From Laccaria trichodermophora (taxonomy: Eukaryota > Basidiomycota > Agaricomycetes > Agaricales > Hydnangiaceae), in NCBI GenBank assembly GCA_018417955.1, contig JACTVC010000030.1, positions 310,001 through 374,000 of the forward strand: DNA of 64,000 bases. The letters run 5' to 3'. Under the pieces are notes generated by a model that worked only from the letters and a program-made list of their open reading frames with translations, made no database searches and was not told the origin of the DNA. The translations under genes were made by a program, and so were the position numbers. Below, in pieces: positions 11,170 through 22,550 of this stretch (positions within the stretch are counted from its first letter, which is position 1; every line of letters starts with the position of its first letter).

Positions 11170-14100
11170 ATGAGCGAAACGAATATTTTGCCGGGCGCTC
11201 ATGATCTTGTCGTGAGCGGTACAATCAACGCAGCCAGAATCGTGTGTAAAGCAGTCAGGTCCTCATCGAGCGAGCTGATGGCATACATTTTTTGCAGATT
11301 AACATCAATAACAACTTTGGCGGAAGAGCGACATCCGACGCAGTCATTCCCCTTGTGCCAAACCCAAGCACTCGCTTCACAGGCCGTACGGAGATTATTG
11401 CAAAACTCAAGGAACATTTTTCTGTTAATCCCACTGATGGGTCTCGGAAGAGAAAGTACTTTTTATTGCATGGAATGGGGGGTATTGGAAAGACTCAGAT
11501 TTGTTTGAAGTTTATTGAGGAGATGTCTGATCAGTGAGCACATTATAACATATACCTGACTATTTTTGTTGAAAGCCTACTTTTCCCAGTTTTTTTATTG
11601 TTTTCTGGATTGATGCTTCTTCTGCTGGCACCATTCTACAGGGGCTTAAGGGTCTTTGTTTGCTTCCTGAAGCTAAGTCTTACATGTTGGATGGCTCACC
11701 TGAGTCTGCTCTGCACTGGGTTGGCTCTTTGAAAGAGAACTTTGTAATGGTCTTTGATAATGCTGATGTTCTGTCTCCTGCTGAGCTGGAGGCATATTTT
11801 CCACCTGGACAGAGGGGAAACATTATAATTACCAGTCGCAACTCTACCATGCAATGCCTAATTTTACCTGAGAATTCTCTTGAGGTGACAGAAATGGAAG
11901 AATGTGAAGCTGTTTTACTACTTCTGAGGGCTAGTTGTTTGAATTCTACAAGGGTGGATTTGAAAGCAGAGGCTTCTAAGATTGTGAAGGAGCTTTGTTG
12001 CTTACCTCTTGCTATTGATCAGGCTGGGGCTTTCATTGCTTCTGGAGCCACTGTTATTGGAGACTATCTTGATAAATATGTCCATCACCGAGAGACATTG
12101 TTATCCCATTCAGAATTCACAGGGGCATCTAAATATAACAAAAGTGTCTATGGAACTTGGGAGTTGTCATACATGGAAATCCAAAAGAGGGCTGGATCTG
12201 ACGATTTTCACAAGGCTAGAGCAGCTGACAGTGCATTATTTCTGTTGGGATTGTTTCCATTTTGGCATCATGAGAGTATCAGTGAAGAAATTTTTTCTTA
12301 TGCTGCTTCTCAAAAAAAGGAAACAGGCTCTCATCCTGACTTACCACTTGCACATTCTATTCTGGATTACAAATTGCTGTCTCTCAATAAGGATGGCACT
12401 TGGGATAATTTTATCTTTAAAGAAGGAGTTCGAGTCTTGCTATCTTTCTGCTTGATTAAGAAAAGCTCATCTGATAATGTGCATAGTATGCACCCACTAG
12501 TCCATGCATGGGGCATAGACAGGATGACTGTGAATGAAAGGCAAAAATGGTCTCTGATGGCATTTGCTACATTATCTGCTTCTCTACAGGATAATGAGAG
12601 TCAGTCTTATAGCTTCAGAAGGTCTTTAGTAACACATGTCAAAAAAAGTATACAGTATACCAACACTTACTTTGATGACACTTGTGAAAAGTTTGGGTGG
12701 CTACTAGATGAGCAAGGATATTCAAGTGAAGCAAAGAAGCTGGAAATCCAAGTTCTGGATGCCAGAAATGAAACTCTGGGAGAAGAACACCCAAAGACAA
12801 TTTCAGCTATGGGAAGTCTTGCATCCACATACAGTCATCTGGGAAAATACACAGAAGCAGAGAAGCTGGAGATCCAAGTTCTGGATACCACAACCAAAAT
12901 TCTTGGAGACAAACATATAGACACAATCTTAGCTATGGGAAATCTTGCATCCATATACTGTGATCTGGGAAAACACACAGAAGCAGAGAAGCTGCAGATC
13001 CAAGTTCTGGATGCCAGAAAGAAAATTCTTGGAGAAGAACACTCAGACACAATCTTAGCTATGGGAAATCTTGCATCTACATACAGTGATCTGGGAAAAC
13101 ACACAGAAGCAGAGAAGCTGCAGATCGAAGTTCTGGATGCCAGCAAGAAAACTCTTGGAGAAGAACACCCAGACACAATCTTAACCATGGGAAATCTTGC
13201 ATCCACATACAGTCATCTGGGAAAATACACAGAAGCAGAGAAGCTGCAGATCCAAGTCCTGGATGCCAGGAAGAAAACTCTTGGAGAAGAACACCCAGAC
13301 ACAATTTTGGCCATGGGAAATCTTGCATCCACATACAGTGATCTGGGAAAATACACAGAAGCAGAAAAGCTGGAGATCCAAGTCCTGGATGCCAGGAAGA
13401 AAACTCTTGGAGAAGAACACCCAGACACAATTTTGGCCATGGGAAATCTTGCATCCACATACAGTGATCTGGGAAAATACACAGAAGCAGAAAAGCTGGA
13501 GATCCAAGTCCTGGATGCCAGCAAGAAAACTCTTGGAGAAGAACACCCAAAGACAATCTTATCCATGGGAAATCTTGCATGTACATACAATGATCTGGGG
13601 CAGCATACAGAAGCAGAAAAACTAGAGATCCAAGTTCTGGATGCCAGAATGAAGATTTGTGGAGAAGAACACCCAAAGACAATTTTAGCTATGGGGAATC
13701 TTGCATCCACATCCAGTGATCTGGGAAAATACACAGAAGCAGAGAAGCTGCAGATCGAAGTTCTGGATGCCAGCAAGAAAACTCTTGGAGAAGAACACCC
13801 AGACACAATTTTGGCCATGGGAAATCTTGCATCCACATACAGTGATCTGGGAAAATACACAGAAGCAGAAAAGCTGGAGATCCAAGTCCTGGATGCCAGA
13901 AAGAAAATTCTAGGAGAAGAACACCCAAAGACAATCTTATCCATGGGAAATCTTGCATGTACATACAATGATCTGGGGCAGCATACAGAAGCAGAAAAAC
14001 TAGGGATCCAAGTTCTGGATGCCAGAATGAAGATTTGTGGAGAAGAACACCCAAAGACAATTTTGGCTATGGGAAATCTTGCATCCACATACAGTGATCT

Positions 14101-14707
14101 GGGAAAACACACAGAAGCAGAGAAGCTGCAGATCCAAGTTCTGGATGCCAGGAAGAAAGCTCTTGGAGAAGAACATCCAGACACAATTTTGGCCATGGGA
14201 AATCTTGCACGTGCATACAGTGATCTGGGAAAGCATACAGAAGCAGAAAAACTAGAGATCCAAGTTCTGGATGCCAGCAAGAAAACTCTTGGAGAAGAAC
14301 ATCCAGATACAATCTTAGCCATGGAAAATCTTGCAGCAACATACAGTGATCTGGGAAAATACACAGAGGCAGAGAAGCTGGGGGTCCAAGTTCTGGATTC
14401 CAGCAGCAAGATTCTTGGAGAAAAACATTCAGATACAATCAGGGCTATGGAAAATCTAGCAGCAATACAGAAAGCCATGGGTCAATCCATGAAGGTGGAC
14501 AATGCAGAGAACCAAATTTTCAATACAAGCCATGAAATTTCTGTGACAGAAGATATTGAAGGAGAGAATGTCGACACTGGAGTTCCACATGCCAGCAACA
14601 GTGTTCTGAGAGAAGATGACTCTGATGTAGTAGGGGCTCCAGCACATCTTCCATCTATCACCAATGTGCATGATAGAATGGTTCATTCTCAAAAGAAAGG
14701 TATTTAG
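11170..14707 (+). CDS. NB-ARC/TPR NLR-like receptor, copy 2 (three exons, apparently intact)
   Basis: Predicted exons are 11170-11241, 11298-11533 and 11590-14707. Both introns are 56 nt (GTGTGT...TTGCAG and GTGAGC...CCCAG), and the phases join cleanly to give about 1141 residues. NB-ARC motifs are complete: Walker A GMGGIGKT (about 83-90), Walker B FVMVFDNAD (154-162), sensor ITSRN (about 184-188), CLPLAID (about 240-246) and MHPLVH (about 403-408). Fourteen 42-residue TPRs (about 486-1074) and a tail follow. The N-terminus is only about 50 residues (LVVSGTINAARI then ININNNFGG), with no classical effector domain. In this STAND ATPase family, ligand binding by the repeats is thought to trigger nucleotide exchange and oligomerisation. 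A role in allorecognition or defence is inferred. Arg codons in exon 3 are mostly AGA/AGG and CpG is scarce. Confidence 0.88.
12735..14475 (+). repeat. 126-bp TPR-coding tandem repeats, copy 2 (14 units)
   Basis: There are fourteen in-frame 126-bp units. Two adjacent units (about 13270-13395 and 13396-13521) are virtually identical at base level. A higher-order 378-bp block of three units is also repeated: the phrase CCAAAGACAATCTTATCCAT occurs near 13547 and again 378 bp later near 13925. Confidence 0.9.
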
Positions 14708-15625
14708 TTATCCTGCTACTTATTTTTGACCATTTTTCGATGCTTATATTCCAAGGTCATCTCTTTTCCAATATTGGGAAGAAGATTTCAAATTTCAAAT
14801 CCAAACCATTGCTTGGGATTCATAAGAAGAGGGGTGATGCAGCTCACTCTTGATGACCCCTCATGTCATTTCAAACTTGGGGTATTTGTTCACATCTTTC
14901 TAACTTGATTAGGATACAGTACACATACATAGAAATCCCTACACAACCCATCATATTTTACCATACTCATGATGAATGTTGGATGTGCTTTGCAACTATG
15001 TTGTACTTTACTCATTCTTTATTTCTTCACTTCAACAACTGGTACCTACCACTTACATCATGTACAATTGGCTCCTACTAGGGAACAATTTTGTAAACTT
15101 CTGTGAATACAATGAATTTTCCTTCATTCACAGCATCTGTTTCATTGCAAGTTTTTGCAGATACCACTTTATTCCATCCATTGAATACTTCATTCTTGTC
15201 TCATTTCTCTGTCCAGCTACTTAAAAAGTCATTTCATTCCATCATGGCAGCTTCTTCATGCAATATTTCAATTCTTCTGGCATTTATTTCAATCAAGTAT
15301 TCAGTGGTCACATGACCTTTTGCGAAATGGAAAATAAAATAAAAATGGTAGTAGCTTCATGACTCTGTTTCAATTACCTTCTGAAGTGCTCCTGTTATGG
15401 ATATATTGGGTGAGAGATTTTTTTCACTGCTGGCTTTTTTTTTTTTTGCATCTAATTATACAAGGAAGAAAAGGATTGAAATGCTTAGATAGAGACCAAA
15501 GAACAATAACAGGCAAATGTGGAGTCATCCAGGCACACTGAACATTATTGAAGACATCATAGACTTGAAAATACATGGACTTATGTTGGGTATTGTGTAA
15601 TGGCTAACATTGCCACCTCTCATAA
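14708..15625. repeat. Conserved 3' flank of NLR copy 2
   Basis: Homologue of 1199-2260 and 44728-45800, with the same post-stop sequence, TTTCATTC-rich part and T-run (about 15437). It ends with the tRNA A-box-like word GTGTAATGGCTAACATTGCC (about 15594-15613). No gene. Confidence 0.8.
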
Positions 15626-15657
15626 TTCACATCCCTCCATTAAACCATCTTTCCTCA

Positions 15658-15688
15658 TATTTACTTTACTTTACTTTACTTTACTTTT
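15658..15688. repeat. TTTAC microsatellite
   Basis: About six tandem copies of TTTAC at the boundary between the NLR 3' flank and the kinase-derived block copy c. Confidence 0.8.
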
Positions 15689-15789
15689 CTTCACTCACAT
15701 TTATATTTCTCATGAGCTGGTGAGGTAGTACAATAGTCCTACCTGAGTTATCACTTGTAATGTAGTCAGCTGAAATGATTACCAATTAC

Positions 15790-18700
15790 CAATGACATCC
15801 AAATTGCTTATCTAATATCTTGGGTTCGATTCCCTGTACCTGAAATTTTTGGCACTGAAACAGTACAAATGACTTCAAGACAATCACCACAATTAGGAAG
15901 ACCACAACTGAAAAGACCTCTGAATCACAATTGAAAAAACTAGCACAGTTTATTCCTAAACCTATACAACAAGTACAACATGCAAATGACAACTAGATCA
16001 ATGGCTTAAAAGCACACTGCAGGGGTGCAAAGGAACCTGGCAAATAGCAGTGAAGAAGCAGAAGATTAGAATCCCCTTCAGGCAAGACAAGACAAGGACT
16101 CCAAGTGTGAACGACTGGCAAGCAGAAATCCACAGCAGCGAGTGACCACACTTCAGGATGACAAATGGGATTTAGTCAAAGAAGGACACCTGACAAAAGA
16201 CAGTGAAGTCCACAGTGGCAAGCAACTGTGCTTCAGGGTGCAAGACAAGACGAGAAAACAGTTATTTCAGTGAAAAGACCTGAAGAATGCAATGGTAAAG
16301 CCAACAGCATCAGGTGGAAATAGAAGGAGCTCAAACCTTTCATCAAGCAAAAACACTTGACAAACGACAGTGATGCCCATGCTAGTGAGTGGCCATGCTT
16401 CAGGATTTAGGAGGGATAACAAAAAAGGTTTGTCAAGCGATCTCACCTGACAGTGAAGCCCACAGCAGTGAATTGGAACACGCTGCTTCAAAGCTTCACA
16501 CAAATCATCTTTCCAAAACATTCCAAACCCCCAGAGGTCCGTGGGTTGTTGGAGGTTCGCGATGATATGCGTTGCACGGGGATGAACGTGAAAGTGCGAA
16601 ACACGCAAACAAGGATCAAGCGCGTCGGGGGAAAACCCTAAACACCTAACACTCACTCACACACACACACACACACACTATCACAATCTCAGTGCAAGAG
16701 TTCGAGGGCCTTTGGTATTAAGAAATACCACTTTTGTTTTCTTAGGTTTTAAGTCTCAAGAGTTTTCGTTCAAAATGGGGTTTTTATTATAAGGTGTGGT
16801 TTAGAATAGTTCAATAGAACAAAGTATATCTTTCTGGGAACTTGGTTTCTTAAATGCAAAGTTCTTTGATCACAGTTTCTTTTATTAACACAAAACACGA
16901 CTTTAATTGACTTTTATGACTCCTGTGAGTTTTTATTATGTCACTACGCTCCAAAACCAAGTGTACGAGTACGCTGTCTTGTCTAAAATGATACTGTGTC
17001 CTTAAAACCTCTTATTCCAAGTCTCCAAGTAAGTTGACTCCCAAGCACGCTGGCTTCGTTCACACTGTACTTATCTGACCACGAAGAAATCTCCTTTTAA
17101 TTGGTTACAACTGTCCACCTCCTAAGTCTCTACTTGGAGTGCAACTAGCTGGTCAACAGGGGGCGATTGCTTGCCTTTTGACCTGCCAGTGCCCTCCTTT
17201 TATACTCCAAAACTCCTATCTACGCTTTTACATGTGTTTTTCTACAGTTTATATCGGTCCGAAATTACAAATGGAATATAAATAGCTTTTAATAATCATG
17301 TGGTATAGTTTTATAGTGTCTTTCATTGATACACTACAGTTTTTGTAGTGTTGGTATCTTTCTCTTATGAACGCATCAGTATTTGATGCGTACATTTAAT
17401 AGTCCGGTTTTTAATTATCCTTGGCCCAGACCGGTTCCTTAGGCTTCTTTCTCTTGGCATCAGTTACCAATTTGACGTATCATGTCATTTTAGCAATTGC
17501 CAGGCCGATACATATGCAGCAAGCTGCCAGCTTCTTTATTTCCGGAGGTTATTTGATTAAAATGCCTCGGCTCGGTTTCTGTATCATATGGAGATCGGAT
17601 GGTACTCCGAAGGACTTCAAATGACTTTCTTAGTTATCAGGGGGTCTCCAGGATGGATTACCTAATGTCTTTCCAGGTGTGCATTTCATAGTGTCTTGGA
17701 CGATGCTATGCATCACTCTCTGATGCGTACGCGGGAATTGCCGTACTTGACTCTTTACATGGCCGCAGGCCACGCTTGGTCCTCATACATATACTACACG
17801 GTCGCAGTATAGTCTTTCTAGTAGTAGAACATTATTTCACAATGTCCACATACAGTTTATCCTCTAAAAGTCTTGGAAGTATTTATCGCAGGATAAAAGT
17901 CCGAGTTTCCATATTAAAAATCCATTACATGTTTCTAAACCCTTGGTAGTAATGCAATCTTGTCCCTGTGTTGGGTGGTTTACTCTAGAGCTTCTTTATA
18001 CTCTATTTCATGGTGGGTGAATCCTAGATAGGCTCCAAGTATAATGTCACAGCGCATACTGCTGCCAGCTCCAAGGCCTTAGTCCTATGTTCAGACTCGA
18101 CGCATGTGCACTTTTAGTCTACTGAACCGGGTATGTTCAAAGACTCTTATATCATTGCAATTTGTATATAGTGTATGTACAGAGAAGACCATTTTAAAGG
18201 TAAAATCGCGAAAATCGGATTTTATGTGGTTGAATACTTTTCACCCGTATCAGCAACCTACAACAATGACAAAATAAGCCCCTAAAAAAACACACATTGA
18301 ATATGTGCCATTTAGCTTTCAAAGTCAAGGTCAAGCTCTGACCCTGATCCAAGACATGAATGACTCCACTCTGAGTTCAGACTCTAACCCTGATTCAAGT
18401 CCTGAGTCCAACATCATCTTGCAATCCCAATTTAGGCACTTGAGAAGCCTGGACTTTCCTACCTGCCGCATTACTGTGCCTTTGGTTCTTCACCTTCTTC
18501 TTTTTTTTGTGGGGAGCTGAAGGCCTGGTAGAGGTCAGAGAGTGTACTGTCAAGATTGGGCTGGATGGAGGGTGAGGTATCAAGGTGGAATTGGGTGGAA
18601 TGCAGGTTGTCAAGGGTTGCAGAAGCTGTAAGTCAGGTGATGGGCACAGGGCCATGGTGTTTTCCAGCCTGGACACAGAGAGTGTGTTGTCCAGTAGGAT

Positions 18701-19338
18701 AGAGGGGAGGTTGCCCAGTAGGATAGAGGAGAGGTTGCCCAGTAGGATAGAGGGGAGGTTGCCCAGTTGGACAAAAGGAAAGTCTTCCAACTGCATGGGG
18801 AGGTTTGATTGCAGCTTGTTAAAGGACATGGAGGAAGAGTTGTTATCGGTGCGGAAGCGTGAGGCAGCTTGGTGAGAGGTAGAGGAGGGGAGTTGTTTCT
18901 GCTGCAAACTGAAGAGGACAGGTCTGAGGAGCTATATCCAGATGGGGATGCTTGGCATCAGTAGCTACATTCCCAGCAAATGAGAATCCCTGGGGGACAG
19001 GAATCCAATCGGTTGGGCTCTTTGTCACAGTTAGTTGTGATGTCTTCTGTTGTTGAGAGTGTGTTGTGGGAGTAGTGAGCGCAATCATGCTAGATTTCTT
19101 TGAGAGTGCTGACTGACTGACCAGATACTATGAAAACTGGGCATGACATCCTGCATGATGTTCATTTCCTGGGAGGCATCATGGTCGCTTGTGCATTTTC
19201 CGACCATTTGGAGTGGTGTGCTTCCTCAACACTGTTGTGTAGGTAGTGACTGCCAACAAGCTTGATTTTCCCTAACTTTGGGATGGAATTAAATTGGGGT
19301 GTGAGGACTGGGAATGACTTGTGGCTGAAGTTGCAATG
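15790..19338. repeat. Array block copy c, non-kinase half, CpG-depleted
   Basis: The block aligns by eye with 3290-4860 and continues past an insertion at about 16550-18246. Nearly every CG in the 3.3-kb copy reads TG or CA here, for example AAGACGATCACC against AAGACAATCACC near 15875. It includes the SINE B-box (15823-15833), the eroded minisatellite (16010-16500) and an AC microsatellite (about 16659-16678, inside the insertion). No intact gene. Confidence 0.7.
16550..18246. mobile_element. Insertion of about 1.7 kb in block c, solo-LTR-like ends
   Basis: Comparison with the block at about 4040-4075 shows extra DNA here that starts TGTTGGAGGTTCGC and ends GCAACCTACAACA, i.e. TG...CA termini with imperfect inverted repeats. 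It has no long reading frame and is richer in CpG than its surroundings, so it arrived after most of the decay. A matching target duplication was not found, so the class is uncertain. Confidence 0.4.
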
Positions 19339-20634
19339 TTAAAATGTACGACATGCGGGTTGTGACTCCAGCAGGGAGGATGAGATGGGTGTATGGGTGC
19401 TTGAACCATTGGTACAGCTAGTGGACAAGACCTGAGAGGCATGTGAGGGTAGGAGGAGGAGTAGTAGCTGGGTTATAAGTGGGTCAGAGATGGTTTTGCT
19501 GTATGTTGGGCAGTGGGTGTAGGCCGTTGCTGGGTCAAAGTTGAGATGGAGAAGGTGGAGAGACAATGGGAGATGGGGGAAGTGGCATTAGTGTTTGAAA
19601 GTCCAGTTAGGTTAGGTTATTGGGTGCCCAGGGGCTCTAACCGAGACTGAGACCAGTTAGGGTTCGTTCCCAGACCCAAAATAACCTAACTGGACTGAAG
19701 ATAACTGACCAAAACCAGTTAGTTGCAGTTACTAACCAGTTAGGACCGAAAAAATAGAAAATCAATTAAAACGGCATATATTTCTCATATTTCTTGCAGT
19801 AAACATTATTGCCATGCATCGTAGCATTAAAATGAGCCCAAGAACGCTAAATTCGGTGAAGAATTGACAATTTTATGATAATATTCTTGAAAATCAACTA
19901 TTTTGGACAATATTTTCAATAACTCAGTCAAATTTTAAGCATTTTTCACATTCCTAGGTGTGTTTTGAAGGGATATATCAGGGTCAGTTATAACTGGTTA
20001 TAACCGGTTTTTAACAGTTAGTTAACTGCATAATAACTGGTTATTTTACTTTTGAAATAGATTAACCCTAACTGCAGTTAGGTTAGTTTTGCAGTTAGGT
20101 CTGGTCCAGTCTCAGTTATTTTCCAGTTAACTAACCTAACTTTAAAACACTAAGTGGAATTCATGGACCAGTAGGCCCAAGGAAAGGCCTTTGAGAGGTG
20201 GGTTGATAGAGGAGCAAATACCATTGAGTGAGAGGATCATTCTGTTTGCTGGTGCAGCAGTTGATACACTCTGCAACTCTGCAGGAGAGGTACAGTCTGC
20301 TCTGTGGTGAATAGACTGTAGCCATAGAGTTGCTAGCTCATTCAAGGGCTTCCACCTGAAATCAGCCTTCCCTTGGGTTATTGCAAAAACAATATGCACC
20401 ACTGTCTTCATCATCTCCATCTTGTTCTCCCATCACCTTCCCACTCTTACTACTTAATTGATACAATGGCAGCCTCATCCTCTTTGCGACTACACCCAAA
20501 CTTTTCAGGTTCATCTTAGTCTGCCAGTCAGTGGGCCTATCATACTGCAGGATAGGCGCATCTGAGAAAGGACTGCATTCATAGATGGAAAGGAGTGAGA
20601 TGGTGGTGGAAGCAGAAGTAGAGCAAGTATGCAT
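19339..20634 (-). pseudogene. Group III hybrid histidine kinase N-terminal fragment, copy c, split by a MITE
   Basis: The minus strand from 20634 reads a first-exon relic (LLSIYECSPFSDAPILQYDRP, then LKSLGVVAKRM). A second-exon relic (AELQSVSTAAPANRMILSLNG) is interrupted at 20152/19589 by a 564-bp hAT-like element and resumes with an HCPTYSKTISDPLI version of the CPTCGK region. Many substitutions are R-to-C/H/Q type, consistent with CpG loss. No HAMP or catalytic region follows. Dead fragment. Confidence 0.7.
19589..20152. mobile_element. hAT-like non-autonomous element (564 bp)
   Basis: Ends are TAGTGTTTGAAAGT... and ...ACTTTAAAACACTA (inverted, imperfect), with GTTAGGTTAG words just inside. 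The flanks are AGTGGCAT (19581-19588) and AGTGGAAT (20153-20160), an 8-bp target duplication with one mismatch. The empty site is seen in the sister block near 5365 (AGCGGCAT running straight into TCATGG). An 8-bp duplication and TAGTGTT ends fit the hAT superfamily. No coding capacity. Confidence 0.8.
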
Positions 20635-21607
20635 GTGTCACCTAGCATTCGATTTCTCACCCTCAATTGGACTAGGATAACATTCATTCTTGAATGTTTT
20701 CAGAAACCCCTGAGGATAAAGACTTCAATGCTGATCCTGATGGAATTCCATATCTGTTTAGTGCCAAAATTTGCAAATATAGATGCACAAAGATTCATTG
20801 ACCAGAAATACTAATCAAGGACCACAAATGAAACCAAAATTCTCAATAATCTGTCAGCCTCTTCTGGGATCATGGTCGAAGCTCTTCTACCCCACACAAA
20901 TGATCCAAAGGACTACAAGCTCCATCTATTGTGATCCTAAAAGGTTTTTTTACATCTGAACTGCTCAATACTTTTTATCAGATGATCATCCTCAAACTTG
21001 GACACTGATGCCACAGGGGTGAATTGAGCTTCTTACCTTTGTTCCAGATTCTAGGGTTGAGAGTACTGAAGATGGGTCAAACATCTGTGAATTGTAAATG
21101 CCGCTGAGAGGAATAGACTCTGAATAAATGGCCAAATACAGTTCCGGTGCCTGGGAACAACAATCAATGGACGCAGGCTAGTGACCTAGATACCAAAGGG
21201 AAAAAAAAAATTCAATAAATGTGCACAAGGTCTCCAACTCCAAAGCAAAAACACACAGCAGTGTGAAGAATGTGCCTCAAACCTCACAGCTAAACTTCAA
21301 GTGTTGACTGCAGTGGTGGGCAAATTTTCATAAATGAAGAAGCCAACAACAGTGCCAAAAGAGTGTGCTTCAATGCTTCAACCCAAACATAACTTCAATG
21401 AAAGTTGCCTGGATCCTGCGTCCAAGCAGCTTGTACCATCCCAGGCCACACTCGACTTCAGAGACAGAGGCTTGAGTGGCTGGGTTTTTCATATGCTCTC
21501 TGGTTGGCCTGCTTTCTTGGGAGCACTGTGTCACAGGAGAAGCCATCATGCAGGTAAAATTGTAATTTAGATATAATGACAGTTTAATCAAGTTTAGAAT
21601 TATTTTT
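20635..21607. other. Upstream part of block c, gene-free
   Basis: CpG-eroded homologue of the spacer upstream of the kinase copies. It includes the broken short frame (20840-21060), one minisatellite unit (about 21250) and a relic of the 10700-10800 sequence (about 21455-21555). No gene. Confidence 0.5.
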
Positions 21608-21609
21608 TA

Positions 21610-22296
21610 CTTGTGCCCAAAAAAAGTAATGGGCAACATTGAAATAGCTTGTTCTCACTCAAATCAGCACCAAATGACTCCAAATAAGTTGTAGACATAG
21701 AAATTAGGTCCACTGGGTCTTGAATCTGAGGGTAGAAATTTACCAAATAAGGAAATATCATAGATATTGTCTCTACAGTAGATGCTGCAGAACACAAGCA
21801 TGCTAGGAGATTTTTTGTAGCAAAATTTATGTGCACCACTCAAAAGGGGTTGAAAAATAGAGTAGAATCCATCTTTGATTCATGCAATTTGGTCAAGATT
21901 TGAGCTCACAATTGCCTCTTGAAAGTGGGGCTCTAAAGGCAATTTTGATGATTTCAGGCAATCTTCCCTGATTTTCACAGGTTTGAGGAGACAATTGTAA
22001 GCTCAAATCTTGACCAAATTGCATGAACCAAAGATGGATTCTACTCTATTTTTCAACCCCTTTTGAGTGGTGCACATAAATTTTGCTACAAAAAATCTCC
22101 TAGCATGCTTGTGTTTTGCAGCATCTACTGTAGAGACAATATCTATGATATTTCCTTATTTGGTAAATTTCTACCCTCAGATTCAAGACCCAGTGGACCT
22201 AATTTCTATGTCTACAACTTATTTGGAGTCATTTGGTGCTGATTTGAGTGAGAACAAGCTATTTCAATGTTGCCCATTACTTTTTTTGGGCACAAG
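21610..22296. mobile_element. Foldback element (687 bp, arms about 305 bp)
   Basis: The arms at about 21610-21920 and 21990-22296 are near-perfect inverted copies, ends CTTGTGCCC...GGGCACAAG, with about 70 bp between. TA lies at both outer edges (21608-21609 and 22297-22298), fitting a Tc1/mariner-type TA target. The 79-80 residue frame in each arm is the same sequence read twice and is not counted as a gene. Confidence 0.7.
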
Positions 22297-22550
22297 TACA
22301 GTAGTCTAATCAGGCACACAGGTGCCTGGGGACATAACATCTCCTCTCCCCAAGATACTCCTGGTTTCTGAAACCAGTGATCCAGTGTGAGTGAGTCACA
22401 CAGCTGAGACCCCTCAGGTATATCTGGTGCTGGAGCAGAGTTGAGTGATCCTCCCTCTTACCTCAACCTCCCTACCATGGTAACATTTGCATTCACATCA
22501 CAACCTCTGGTTGCATCAAATTAACTCTGTAAATCCTCAATTACCTATCT

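Noticed and set aside
12735..14475. Regular repeat array suggestive of CRISPR
   Set aside because: Units are 126 bp, coding, contiguous and without unique spacers.
13213..14478. 421-codon minus-strand frame and several similar ones (13077-13682, 42680-43600) across the TPR arrays
   Set aside because: They are antisense shadows: a 126-bp repeat with an open sense frame repeats any open antisense stretch, giving long periodic Ser/Phe/Cys-rich frames without domain.
16659..16678. AC dinucleotide run as a regulatory Z-DNA site
   Set aside because: A short microsatellite inside the inserted segment with no gene nearby.
19600..20110. Telomere-like GGTTAGGTTA words
   Set aside because: Only a few copies, in opposite orientations next to the ends of a hAT-like MITE; not a telomeric tract.
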